A stretch of DNA of 64,000 bases, taken from Dysidea avara. Lineage: Eukaryota; Porifera; Demospongiae; Dictyoceratida; Dysideidae. Location: positions 12,055,479 through 12,119,478 of the forward strand of contig NC_089278.1 of NCBI RefSeq assembly GCF_963678975.1, given 5' to 3'. Within the stretch, counting starts at the first letter, position 1; each line of letters opens with the position of its first letter. Both the position numbers and the translations under genes were made by a program. This document shows, one piece after another, positions 54,801 through 64,000 of this stretch. The notes beneath the pieces are model-generated. The model was not told where the DNA came from, made no database searches, and saw only the letters and a list, made by a program, of their open reading frames with translations.

Positions 54801-57800
54801 TGCTTTTTATTGGATCCCTACTTCATTTTTAAATCAATGATTTTCAAATATACTCCTGTACACATTGATAACATCAACATTTAAAGGAACTACAAGTTAA
54901 TCAACTCTATTATGGATGCATGGTTTTGAAGGTTATTGTGGCTATACAGTGCATAATATACTAAAAAAAATATCTTTCACATGGATAGCAAATTAAACCC
55001 TGCACACAATGCATGCATCACAAAAAAAATGCCATTTACACATCTATAACTTACATTCATGTCATCATAGGGAAGCTGAAGTTGTCCATTATTAAACTCA
55101 TCTAGCAACTCCAGGCAGTAATCACCATGGCTATTATGAGTACAGAACAGCTTTAGATACTCAAGCACCTGGGCCTGTAAGTACAAAATGTCAACAATTA
55201 CGTATGAAATATAATACGTTGGATATATTATTGTAACTATACATGTACAGTGGTCAAGCTCATTCTTAGAAACAACAGTTATTGTACTAGCTTCTTTCCT
55301 ACATTGTTACCATAATTGTAAATGAACATGTCAAAGTTCATTTAATGACTGTTACTAAATATGTAGCCCATCAATATCCTATCACTGTAGGCAATCAATA
55401 GAGTAGTATGGGTGATTGACAGGACTGTCAAACCAACAGCCTCAATAACACACACACACACACACACACACACTCATTGTTGTAAAGCATTTCTATACAT
55501 GCATTGCTGAGTACCGTATAATTTGTATACTTTTCTTGAGAATCCAGGTGAACTGGTTTTCATTAAGGCAATTGTGTGCCAGACAATATATACGTACAAT
55601 TGAATGACTACAAAATTGAGTTATGCCAGAACTAGTGGATTCATAGGTTAACAATTTGTGTGTAAGGGATAAAAATCTTGCTACATCAATTGTTCTAGAA
55701 ACACGATTGGCTATTTCCTTTACTGTGTTGTGAGTGGACTTTATTTCAATGACTGAATCTTTCTCGTAGTTATAATGACACTGCAGACCATTAATTGCTT
55801 GATTGTTAATTGCTACGGGTGCTAGATCAGGGTTCAAATTGGGTTTAGCTTGCTGATCTAATTACAGATTACATGATTGCATGTATAAGGCTTCTTGATA
55901 TCCAGAATGAATCTTGTAAGAAAAGGGGAATGCTGGTAATAGCCACACATCAAGACAAGCATAGAGTATTATTAGCTTTGTGCTAGCCAGCTCACTAGTG
56001 CCATTCAAAGTGGCGGGCATCAAGCACACAGAAACAGCAATTTAAGGAGCCTTCTAAAAGCTGACTCATAGAGCTACGTAGCTACACAAGTCACAATCAC
56101 ATGGTACATAAATCATCTATTGGGTTATAAACATACATTACACTTTATTGCATAGAGCATCCAAGAAAACGATATTAATGTTTGTTTCTGTAAGTATCAT
56201 TTCTCTTATATATTTTTTGTAAATATACCTCACTGTGGACTGTGTTGGTTCAGGTAAACTAAGTAACTATATATAAATCCTGACTGTTCTATTAGGGTAG
56301 TTGACCGCTGTTCGATCAGAACCTTTACAAATTGATGCAAAATGCCTGAATAAACTTGACCAGTTTCTGGAAACCCCAGAATCCTCTGGATCTGCTCCTG
56401 ATCTATATATCAATCAATTGATCTATCTATAGCATCATCTATCTGTTATATGTATCTCTATCTGTTAGGGCTGCATGGGACAAAGCATTGGAGGCTTCGG
56501 AAAAAGGTGGTTTTACCCCTCCAAAGTTTTGTAACCATGGATACTGGCATGGCTAACCAGTCAAAAGGTCATGCATGTGCTTACTAACTTTGACATCTTT
56601 GGTATATTTGCAAGCCTGTACTACAACTGCAAACAAAGTGTGAGACCACATGGATGTACAGATGATGAACAACTTAGATTGTTGCTGTATATAAATAAAC
56701 ACAAAGAACAAAGTAATCCACAAATGATTTCAGAGTTGTTCACCCTTTTGAAAGCTTCTGACTGGTCATTCACTGTATGCTCTACTTGTACTATCCTGTC
56801 AGTCCATCCGGATCAGCCTGTGGATTGTAGGAAACAGGACTGGTTGGATGTGTGTAGGTGTGAGGATAACAACAGGCAGGTGTTAAATATGTGGGTGTGT
56901 GGGCCTGTGATGAGTGGGTATCTAACATATCACAAAGTGATTTTTATTAGCAGCAGAATCTCAGCTATAACTAGTGGTTTCAGCATACTGCTATCCACCT
57001 TTGATTTGTATGACCACACCCACTTACTCCATCTTGCTCACTTCACACAAGACTCACCTTTTGTAGTTTGTAATGGTCACCCACTTCTTTGTCTAACTTC
57101 AGAAACGTTTACAGCATTCATAGAGTTTTTTTTTACTAATTACAATGTACTGGCATATGGGGTGCCATTTGTGCCAAAATAGTACAAAAACACCTTATTT
57201 ATAAACTATAACCATACTTTATAAATCAATACACTACTTTATAAAGTATAGACATATACTTTATAAATCATACACATACTTTATAAATCATAGATATATA
57301 CTTTATAAATCATACTTGTACTTTACAAATACTTTATAAATCATACATATACTTTATAAATCATACACGTAGTTTGTAAATTATTAACATACTAACCATA
57401 TTTTAGATTTAATTAGTTTTTCATTTACTGACTTTGCAGGTTGGATAATATTATCACTTGGGTTTTTAAATCTAATGTTCTCATGCCAAACACAGGGTTG
57501 GTATAGGTTGCCATGCCACGGGTCAGTAATCAGCTGTTCAATGGATATAAAGGTACACACAAACCCTTCATGGCTTTCTCTCGCTTGCATGGTGATCATT
57601 AGTCTGGCGCCACCCGCCCCTTCACAAAAAGTAAGGATCTGGTGAAATACAAATACTAAATCATTTCTACTGCCCAGATTCGGCGGTAGCCAATTAATGC
57701 GTGCCAATGACGTTCACACAGAAATCGCCTTGGCAACACAATGCTTTTGTTCGAATTGAAGTGCAATCATCTCATGTAACAAGCATTGCGCTATCTAATT

Positions 57801-58714
57801 GAATCCCTTTTGAAATGATTAGGTATTTGTATTTCACCAGACCCTTACTTTTTGCAAAGGGACAGGCGGCGCCAGACTAGGTGATCATGTGGTAAAAGTA
57901 ACTGTTTTGTGCTGGATATGAGAAGCGTAAGATTCAGTTGAAGTAGTCCTAGAGAAAGAACTATTTAGCTGTGCATGTAGCATACATAAATGGCAAGAAG
58001 AGAAGATAGGAAATTGTGAGGCTGCATTTTTGACCATAACTTGCTCTATCCATAAATTCTATATAAGGGCACCTACGAGGGCACCTATCATGGAACACAT
58101 TGTCTTCAAACAACACCACCTAGCTGCAACCATCTTGACAAACTATTACTTGAAGAGCGAAAGAGACCACCTAACTTCATGCTAGGCAACTTATATACTC
58201 TCCCATGCTGGAGTATAACAAAATCAAGCCTGCTTGTAAATGACAGTTTCAACCAGAGCATCCCTTCCATTCTCAGGTTGTGAACTAAAAGTCAGTGTGC
58301 GGCACTAGCTAGCTGAGAGCCAGAGTATAAAACTGTGTTGGTGTTTAAGATGAATCTGTATTAAGCTTACAATTACAACGTGCTGCTTACTGTAGAATTA
58401 GCAGAATCACCACAACTTTGCAAATCAGTGAACACTTGTATCAAAAGTGGTACACAGTTGTCGTTATCGCAAAACGCCAGTAGCTGATCGGGACTCAGAG
58501 TAGTAGATTCTCCAAATAGTTCACTACACTGCAGAAATTATGGTGAGCTTGCCTCCTGGATGGCACGGATGCACGCAGGATTTTGACGCTTCTGGATCGG
58601 GTGGGCCTCAGTTAGTCTCGGAGCTTTCCTATCCACAGATCGAACAGGTGTGGCAAAACTCCCAACTGCAATAGTTAGGAATACAACAAACGTTAGCGTT
58701 AGACAAACGCGCAT
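49495..58714 (-). CDS. Secreted cysteine-containing protein, duplicate 2 (with an in-frame stop in exon 1)
   Basis: Exons on the minus strand are 58714-58391, 55174-55055, 53438-53394, 53283-53247, 52178-52153 (26 nt), 51565-51504 and 49567-49495 (TGA). Phases agree throughout. It has a signal peptide (MRVCLTLTFVVFLTIAVGSF), a QKRQ dibasic site, then the same cysteine layout as copy 1 (DNDNCVPLLIQVFTDLQSC, LEYLKLFC, QCDSSQLVCSNACKN, TCLEALRTK, VDTKLGCCYLTAV, ending PQITAC). A TAA at 58538-58540 replaces the Leu codon of copy 1 within ASSP*FLQC. As assembled, the product stops at about 58 residues, so this copy is a pseudogene, a recoded gene or a sequence error. The remaining exons look under selection. 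Confidence 0.68.
50190..50720. other. GC-richer block of different composition
   Basis: Unlike its AT-rich surroundings, this stretch is rich in CG dinucleotides (acgcccgtttcg, cttccgcgtac) and twice contains ttgtacggtcgga (50488 and 50684). A 125-codon frame is open on the minus strand but shows no recognisable domain. It is probably a fragment of an unidentified repeat lying in an intron of secreted-protein copy 2. Confidence 0.4.
51170..51290 (+). repeat. Retroposon 3' end, plus orientation
   Basis: It ends aggctgtaggaccagatgtc, cttgtgctgtaaagccttaa, then an A-rich tail with aataaaa. It is the partner of 47762-47965. Confidence 0.6.
51708..51825. repeat. (CA)n microsatellite
   Basis: About 118 bases of almost pure ca repeats with a few gc, cc and ta interruptions, in an intron. 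Confidence 0.97.
52592..52838. mobile_element. Mariner-type MITE, 247 bp
   Basis: The ends CAGGGAATTTAACACTTCTT...ttcgtatg and their complement (catacgaaattgc aagaagtgttaaattccctg) pair over about 33 bases. TA flanks both sides (52590-52591 and 52839-52840). It is unique to duplication unit 2. Confidence 0.82.
53985..54495. repeat. Old dispersed repeat, empty site of the 2239-4048 insertion
   Basis: It matches 2085-2235 followed by 4054-4300, but without the 1.8-kb element between. It contains a paired actctaata...cagtcac motif at 54432-54491. Confidence 0.65.
54530..54840. repeat. R2 repeat, copy 2
   Basis: The left arm is gaagtagggacccaagcgat...atgatggtattacaacat, and the right arm ends tttttattggatccctactt. 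The centre differs from the copy at 38575-38765. Confidence 0.6.
55449..55473. repeat. (CA)n microsatellite
   Basis: About 25 bases of ca repeat. Confidence 0.9.
56571..57182 (+). CDS. Uncharacterised 203-codon open frame
   Basis: A long uninterrupted frame for this AT-rich sequence. The peptide has a plausible globular composition (DDEQLRLLLYINKHKEQ, DWLDVCRCEDNNRQVLNMWV, LLHLAHFTQDSPFVVCNGH) and 11 cysteines. It lies antisense inside the first intron of secreted-protein copy 2 and is absent from unit 1. No family is recognised. It could be one exon of an unrelated gene or a piece of a transposon gene. Confidence 0.35.
   Translation: MHVLTNFDIFGIFASLYYNCKQSVRPHGCTDDEQLRLLLYINKHKEQSNPQMISELFTLLKASDWSFTVCSTCTILSVHPDQPVDCRKQDWLDVCRCEDNNRQVLNMWVCGPVMSGYLTYHKVIFISSRISAITSGFSILLSTFDLYDHTHLLHLAHFTQDSPFVVCNGHPLLCLTSETFTAFIEFFFTNYNVLAYGVPFVPK
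57218..57375. repeat. Minisatellite, actttataaatca unit
   Basis: About eight or nine imperfect units of 18-23 bases (tacatatactttataaatca and variants). Confidence 0.85.
57600..57879. mobile_element. MULE-like MITE with long inverted ends
   Basis: The ends TAGTCTGGCGCCACCCGCCC... and their complement (...gggacaggcggcgccagacta) pair over about 58 bases, including ggtgaaatacaaatact. The 9-bp duplication ggtgatcat is exact at 57591-57599 and 57880-57888. Long inverted ends with a 9-bp duplication fit Mutator-like elements (family assignment is inference). Confidence 0.85.
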
Positions 58715-58836
58715 AATGCTCGGCATAATGACAAACTACTGTTCTACTCTATTTGTATTTCTAAATATCATACCAATTTCAACTTTTTAATGCTATTTCT
58801 GTTTAGTTCGAAGTTCGTAATTCCTTAACGAGGAAG
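58715..58836. promoter_or_regulatory. Bidirectional promoter region, 122 bp between divergent starts
   Basis: The start codons of secreted-protein copy 2 (minus) and of the coiled-coil gene (plus) are only 122 bases apart. The tatttctaaatatcat stretch is also found upstream of copy 1 (45541-45557), so part of it was duplicated with the gene. No TATA box at a standard position is obvious. Confidence 0.55.
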
Positions 58837-61800
58837 ATGAGTCTCTTTAAGAAATTCAAGAGGAAAGGTAACCAGGATGAGAAAAACAAAGTTGAGAGTA
58901 ACTTAAACAATTCTCCTGGCTCTCCCACGTCTGGTTCGGTTACCACAGAACCAGTGGTAAGTGATTTGTGATGGGCATTTTATAGAGTATCCTTATTTCC
59001 TATTATAAATCTCGGTTCTATTGTCTTTACAGCTATCAGATAAAAGCACAGAGTCACCTAGTCGTGTTAAGCGTTTCGCACCTCCAACGAGGCCAATGAA
59101 CTATACACTAGAGAAGACAACGTTATTTGAAGGACTGAACGTGACTGGTGTTGTGACAAGTAATGAAAAGGACACTGGTATGTCTTATATATTACTTTGT
59201 TATTCTGCAAGTTCTTATTCTTCTTAACTCTATATGATAAGGGTAAACCCCCTACAAATTGATTTCCTAATTCTTATTCTGGTCACACAGACTTGGGCAG
59301 GCTTCACTCCTCTTTGTAAAAACTTATTTCACAGCTACATGAATAACACTAAAATACAAGGAAGTAACCAGCTTAAAATTTTAATTGGATAGTTAAAAAA
59401 ACACTCTTCGTACAGTTTCTAGCACAAACAGAAGTATTGTTTCGTCCAGGTAGCAAGAATCTGGACTACAACTCGCATGACTTTTAAAATACAATTAACT
59501 TCTGGAGTAATGGAATTTTTGGACAAGAAATGGACGTTCAATTTGGAATGGTATAATTTTAAAAGCTTATTGGTTAGTCACTAGCAACACTACAGTATGC
59601 ACATGCTGTGTACAGCTAAGCAATACTTACTGTATAAATGTCACCCTGAAAAGTGGGTATTTAGATAATTAGAACCTTCATTAACAGTCAGGCTTGAATG
59701 ACCACACATACATATATTTAGCCCCTGAAAGCAAGACTCCTTAAATAGAGCACTTTAGGGTGGTGGTTCCAGTGTGAATAAAGAATTTTCATGTCACTGT
59801 TAAAGTTCAAAGTCACTGTTAAAGTTCATTTCATGTCACTGTTAAAGTTCAAAGTATACAGGGTAAAGTGTGCACCATACTGATCCATAGAGAGACTACT
59901 AGTGTGAGAGGTATCTTACACTGATATCCGGTACGTGTATGTTTTTGCAAATTGCAATTACGATGTATGATGACTGTACAGTTTTACTTAGGAGAACATG
60001 TCATTGTGGTGCATAAATTTTGATCATTTTAAAGGAAGATAGGATAGCTCGATTACCATTTCTGCTGCTGTAAGAGTCCTTGTGAAATCTGAAAATTGGC
60101 CTCTTATCTGGTTACAATTAGTAGATGTAGCTACCAGCAAGCTAAACTAAACTAACACAGTGAGATTAGAAGATTAAACTGTTTCTTTAGCAATTTAGAT
60201 CTAAAGGCTTTTTATCCATAAGATGTCTGTGCTGTTCATCTTATTATCATACTTCTCAACTCTTTGTACAGGTTTCTCACATTGATATGGTGTAATTTTG
60301 TATATACTGTTAGTTAGTTCTGCTCATTGTTGTAACTAGTAGCTTCCTGTGTCTGCAGATTCTCAGGGTAGTGCTGATACATCTCGTAGCCAGCATACAG
60401 ATGTCACGAGCGAAGTTTCATCTGTACATGATAAAATAGGTATTGTTATACACCTTGACAATTTAGAGTGTACACTAAATGTATTACTCAGTAGATGGCA
60501 ATCAGGCCAACCAAAGTGACCACAGTGATGGGGAAGAGAAAGGATCAAGCTTTTCATTTGTTAGAAGTGACTCTGTACAATCAAAAGGTGAAGATTCAAG
60601 TGGCGATGAAGACCAGCCCAAGTTTTCCTTCATTAAAGACAATGCAAATAGTGATGATATACCCCAAGGCCACAATTCTGGTAATACAACAGAGAATATT
60701 AAACCAGAGCTCTGTAAGTATAATCATTGTATTTATGTTTGCACCATATAAGAGTCTGGGCACAGTGTTTGCCACTTGTTTAGGTCCATACTGATTTATT
60801 TTTGTAGTCATTGGGAAGGCTGCTTCTGAGGGTGTTGAGAGTAGACACTCATCTCGAGTTAAGTCTCCACCTACTGAATTATTAGTCGCACCCTCTGTGA
60901 AGGAACCAGCTCTTACACAAGCACCACCTGGATTACAAGCCACACCTAAGAGTAGTGTTAGTGATAACACTAATCCTTCCTCCATCAGTGCTCCTGCTAG
61001 TGAGTTGCTCCTATTATCATAATTGTCCTCTCATATATGGCATATGTAGCATCCTTTTCATTGTGTGTGAGTTTTTGTTTAGGCAGGTGCTTTCAACATC
61101 ATGGGCTAGCCCGAATAATGTATAGTGATTCAGGGTGACGTTTTTTATGGGAAAAGTGCCACAGGCATAATTCAGCCACATTTATGGAACGTTAGAATTT
61201 TGTCATATTGTGCACAGAGCATGTCAATGTGTTTGTATTTTCTTTTTGTCTTCATGGTCTTTTGTCTCTTTGTTCTATTGTCTCATAGTGTCTGCTTAAT
61301 CTGTATTATATAACTCTCTTTTCCTTTCTTCTCAGCTCTATAGCATGGTCGATGACACTGACATGGAAGTGCTGGGGGGGGTTCTGGTTTTGTGTAATCA
61401 TGTGACGTGGTCATTCATTAGGTTATATAATGTGGTCAAGCCTGCTTTTCATAATTACATTTACTATATGAGTGTTTTACAATGACCAGAATATCCTGTG
61501 TTTGCTAACACATAACATTGTGATGAAAACTTTTAAGTACTGTTTGTCATCTGTCAAGTTTGCATTTGAGATTGCATTGTAAAGTTAACATACATGTCTG
61601 TGCTCAGAGGTCATCATGTGTCATCAAACAACTCATAACACATCAGTATCATAAGTGTTTTAATATGTGAAATTGATATGTGTCCCAGAATCCTCACAAA
61701 CCTTTTAACTGTCCCAACACACTGCTTGGCTTTCCCACCTAAGAAGCATACTTCCATTGTATTTCTTAAGCTCGCAGTAATACTACGTGCATGGTACCAC

Positions 61801-63422
61801 AGGTGTGCAGACAATTGGTAAAGTAACACCTACTGCCACAGTTACAAAATCTGCTGCTGCTAAGAAGAAAAGGACTGGCAAGGCAAAGAGACCTGGTCAG
61901 TGGAAACATGAAGAAGCTCCTCTGGATGAAATGTAAGTGTAGTAAATGGTAATGACTGCAATGTTAATCTATTTGTGCTAGTCAAATGGTTAAGGAATAT
62001 CACCATACACACTCCCTGGTAGACCTTAAGGAGCCATTAAATGATATCCCTGAGGGCAATGAAGATGTGACTACACCATCAGAGGATAAAATATTAGATG
62101 TACCTGAATTGAACATTAGTAATATACCCATTCCTATGATACAAGTGGAGATCACTGATGATGATGATGTTAGTACTAATGTTGTTCCTGAGATCAATGT
62201 AGTGTTAGATGATACTACAGCAGAGTCAGCTGATAGTGTGACACTAAATGGGACTAGTAAGATGTAACTAGTATAATGGGTTTTGAGGTTTTGAGGAATC
62301 TTTGTGTCCAGGTGCTACTGAGCTGGTCTCCGAGGTAACATCAACAAAGATGGACAATAATTCTTCAAATGATGAGTTGAACTCTGTACTACAACCAGCA
62401 ACTGCCAGTTCCCATGAGACCAGTACTTCAGACGCACAAGAGTCTGGCCATAATAAGACGGACTTACTTAGTGAACAAACAGCAACAGAGGCAGACCCTC
62501 AGCAGAAAGCAACGGATTATGGTATCAAATTATCCCACGAGGACCAGATAACATTATTACTTCAAACTACTGACAGTAAACTGAATGACATCAGGTGAGC
62601 TGTTGTTATAGATCACATGACTTATGTGGGTGAGTGGGTGTGGTGTTTAGGACGTCTTGTGAAGGTGTGGTTGCTACTAGTAACAAGAGCATCAGTGATC
62701 ACGTTGCTACTGTGATGATGAGAATAGAGGTGCAAAGTTGTTAATCTTATTTACATTATAAGCAGTCCTTATTGTACTAACTAATGTATACATTTTTTTA
62801 CATGCCCTATAGCAGTATAAATTTGTCCTTACTAGGCAGGTGGCTGCATTAGGGAATGTAAAAGGTGGTCTTTCTACCCTTGCAATCGTACCTGTTACTC
62901 ATAAGTCAATATCTTCTTCCTGGATTGTTTAATAAAACAATCAACTCCCCATTAGAACTCATGCTTGGATGTTTTTTTTTAGAATCCTCCAAATAGAATT
63001 CACCATTTGTAGGAGTGACATCATTTAGAACAAGGCCTATTGAAGTGCTATAGCGACTATCACATTATATGTATTTAGTAATGCTGGTTTAGAATTTTCA
63101 CGATTCCTGATAGTTTTTGCAGTGATATACAGTATTGTTCGCTAGTCACTATATGAATATCAGAGTCTCAATTGCCATTGGTAACAATACAAGAGTCTTG
63201 CAACTAGAAAATTTGTGTGACGTCATTTGGAATAAGACTTATAGGAACTCGTAAACCTATTGATTTTTTTGTATTTAGAAAAGAAAGGAGTACCACCGAC
63301 TTAGAGAACAAGAGGCAGTTTGTTTGTCAGAAGAGAATTATGAACTGGCTGAACAACTTGGAGCTAAAATGGAATCTTTATCATTGGAACTGGAGTGTAA
63401 ACTGGACAATGCTTCCACCGAG
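58837..63422 (+). CDS. Acidic low-complexity coiled-coil protein (partial, runs past the window)
   Basis: Ten exons: 58837-58956, 59033-59177, 60359-60439, 60495-60713, 60808-60999, 61803-61932, 61982-62256, 62312-62594, 62651-62729 and 63279-63422. Every junction agrees in phase and most donors are gtaag/gtgag/gtat. The last exon ends at a donor, so the gene continues beyond 64000. The protein starts MSLFKKFKRK (basic N-terminus), has FEGLNVTG, two phenylalanine motifs (SSFSFVRSDS, PKFSFIKD) in Ser/Asp/Glu-rich sequence, a lysine cluster KKKRTGKAKRPGQWKHEEAP, and a C-terminal helical part (EDQITLLLQTTDSKLNDIR, then YHRLREQEAVCLSEENYELA, EQLGAKMESL) resembling a UVR-type helix pair. I cannot name the family. 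It is likely a cytoplasmic scaffold or trafficking-type protein (inference). Confidence 0.75.
59178..60358 (+). other. Intron 2 of the coiled-coil gene
   Basis: Contains a small tandem repeat (cactgttaaagttcaaagt and variants, 59795-59855) and AT-rich filler; no other gene. Confidence 0.6.
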
Positions 63423-63546
63423 GTTAGTATTACTACTGTCACTAGTAGGCTGTTGATCTCAGGTAATGTAATGTTCAGAGAAGTGAATTGTTTGGATAAT
63501 TGTAGCCCATCATTTATGTAAATACTCTAATAAAACATACACTTAC

Positions 63547-63630
63547 AGTAGAACCTCCTTTAATGGCCACCTGGGTTGGCCAGTCACCTCAGCATAATGA
63601 CCATGTGACTATGGTCCCAGCTGATTCCCT
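63547..63630 (+). mobile_element. Mariner-like end fragment
   Basis: cagtagaacctcctttaatg followed by ggccac...gaccatgtgac resembles the cagtagaacctc ends common in Tc1/mariner MITEs. Only one end is clear. Confidence 0.35.
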
Positions 63631-63649
63631 TTTAGTTTGCACAGAAATA

Positions 63650-63870
63650 AGTGGTCACTCCTATAATGCATCATACAGTATGATAGCACTGTATAGTAGG
63701 GACGGCGAAGGTGTGGGCGTGGCCTGTGATATAATATAACCCAAAAGCCTGCCTCGATTTTTCCTCGCAACAACATGACAGTATTGGTTGGGTAAAATTA
63801 AGCCCAAAAGTGTCTACAGATCATTTCTGTCAAGTTGCTACAGAATTTTTTTTTAAATTATTCAACAAAA
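63650..63870 (-). repeat. R1 copy, minus orientation
   Basis: The minus strand matches the R1 tail: R1's caacttgttgaaag region, the taaccaatact word, and the end ggtccctactata are all recognisable in complement (gtatagtagggac, cagtattggttgggtaaa). Confidence 0.6.
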
Positions 63871-63879
63871 TTTTCTATT

Positions 63880-63914
63880 GCCTGCCTGCCTTGCCTGCCT
63901 GCCTGCCTGCCTGT

Positions 63915-64000
<86 letters not shown>
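63880..64000. repeat. (TGCC)n microsatellite at window end
   Basis: Over 110 bases of tgcc tetramers with a few slips, continuing past the window. It adjoins an R1 copy whose own end carries a short tetranucleotide run elsewhere. Confidence 0.95.

Larger units (their letters stand above)
48820..58830. repeat. Segmental duplication, unit 2
   Basis: Partner of 34860-45600. Exon order, exon length and exon phase are the same in both units. Intron contents differ mainly by private transposon insertions: 37429, 40924, 41944 and 45593 occur only in unit 1; 52592 and 57600 only in unit 2. Confidence 0.85.

Noticed and set aside
63880-64000. CRISPR-like or functional array at the window end
   Set aside because: Pure tetranucleotide (TGCC) repeat without spacers; a microsatellite.

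Overview
This is a eukaryotic, intron-containing, AT-rich window packed with transposons. The best guess is an early-branching animal, most likely a demosponge. The reasons are ubiquitin-like domains fused to a CARD-type death fold and to a tyrosine-kinase-like kinase, very short introns beside long transposon-filled ones, BEL/Pao and DIRS-type retroelements side by side, and many hAT and mariner-type MITEs. The taxon is inferred; nothing here names the species.

Layout. 1-2.2 kb: tRNA-derived SINE-like repeats. 2.2-9.3 kb: nested DNA transposons and copies of a dispersed repeat called R1 here. 9.4-10.8 kb (+): a three-exon gene encoding two ubiquitin-like (UBL) domains and a CARD-like domain. 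11-15.7 kb: a hAT MITE, a hAT5-like element and GGTCCGG palindrome clusters. 15.7 kb (+): a lone UBL exon. 17.36-26.75 kb (-): a decayed BEL/Pao retrotransposon with both LTRs and its target duplication, split by a much fresher DIRS-type tyrosine-recombinase retroelement (19887-25304). 26.8-28.4 kb (-): a broken LINE. 32.4-34.4 kb (+): UBL-UBL-coiled coil-kinase gene. The 15.7 kb UBL exon can join it in frame, which would make the retroelement cluster sit inside one intron of about 16.5 kb.

34.9-45.6 kb and 48.8-58.8 kb: a tandem segmental duplication. Each unit carries one copy of a minus-strand gene for a small secreted cysteine-containing protein, and its exons were recognised by paralogy. 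The second copy lies head to head (122 bp between start codons) with a plus-strand gene (58837 to beyond 63.4 kb) for an acidic, low-complexity, coiled-coil protein that continues off the window.

How the genes may work together. The two UBL genes use exon cassettes of 219-240 nt with phase-1 borders and pair a CARD with a kinase, which suggests (inference) adaptor and kinase partners in an innate-immune or cell-death type pathway. None of the UBL domains ends in a diglycine, so they are binding modules rather than conjugated modifiers. Nothing links the secreted duplicated genes to that pathway except position.
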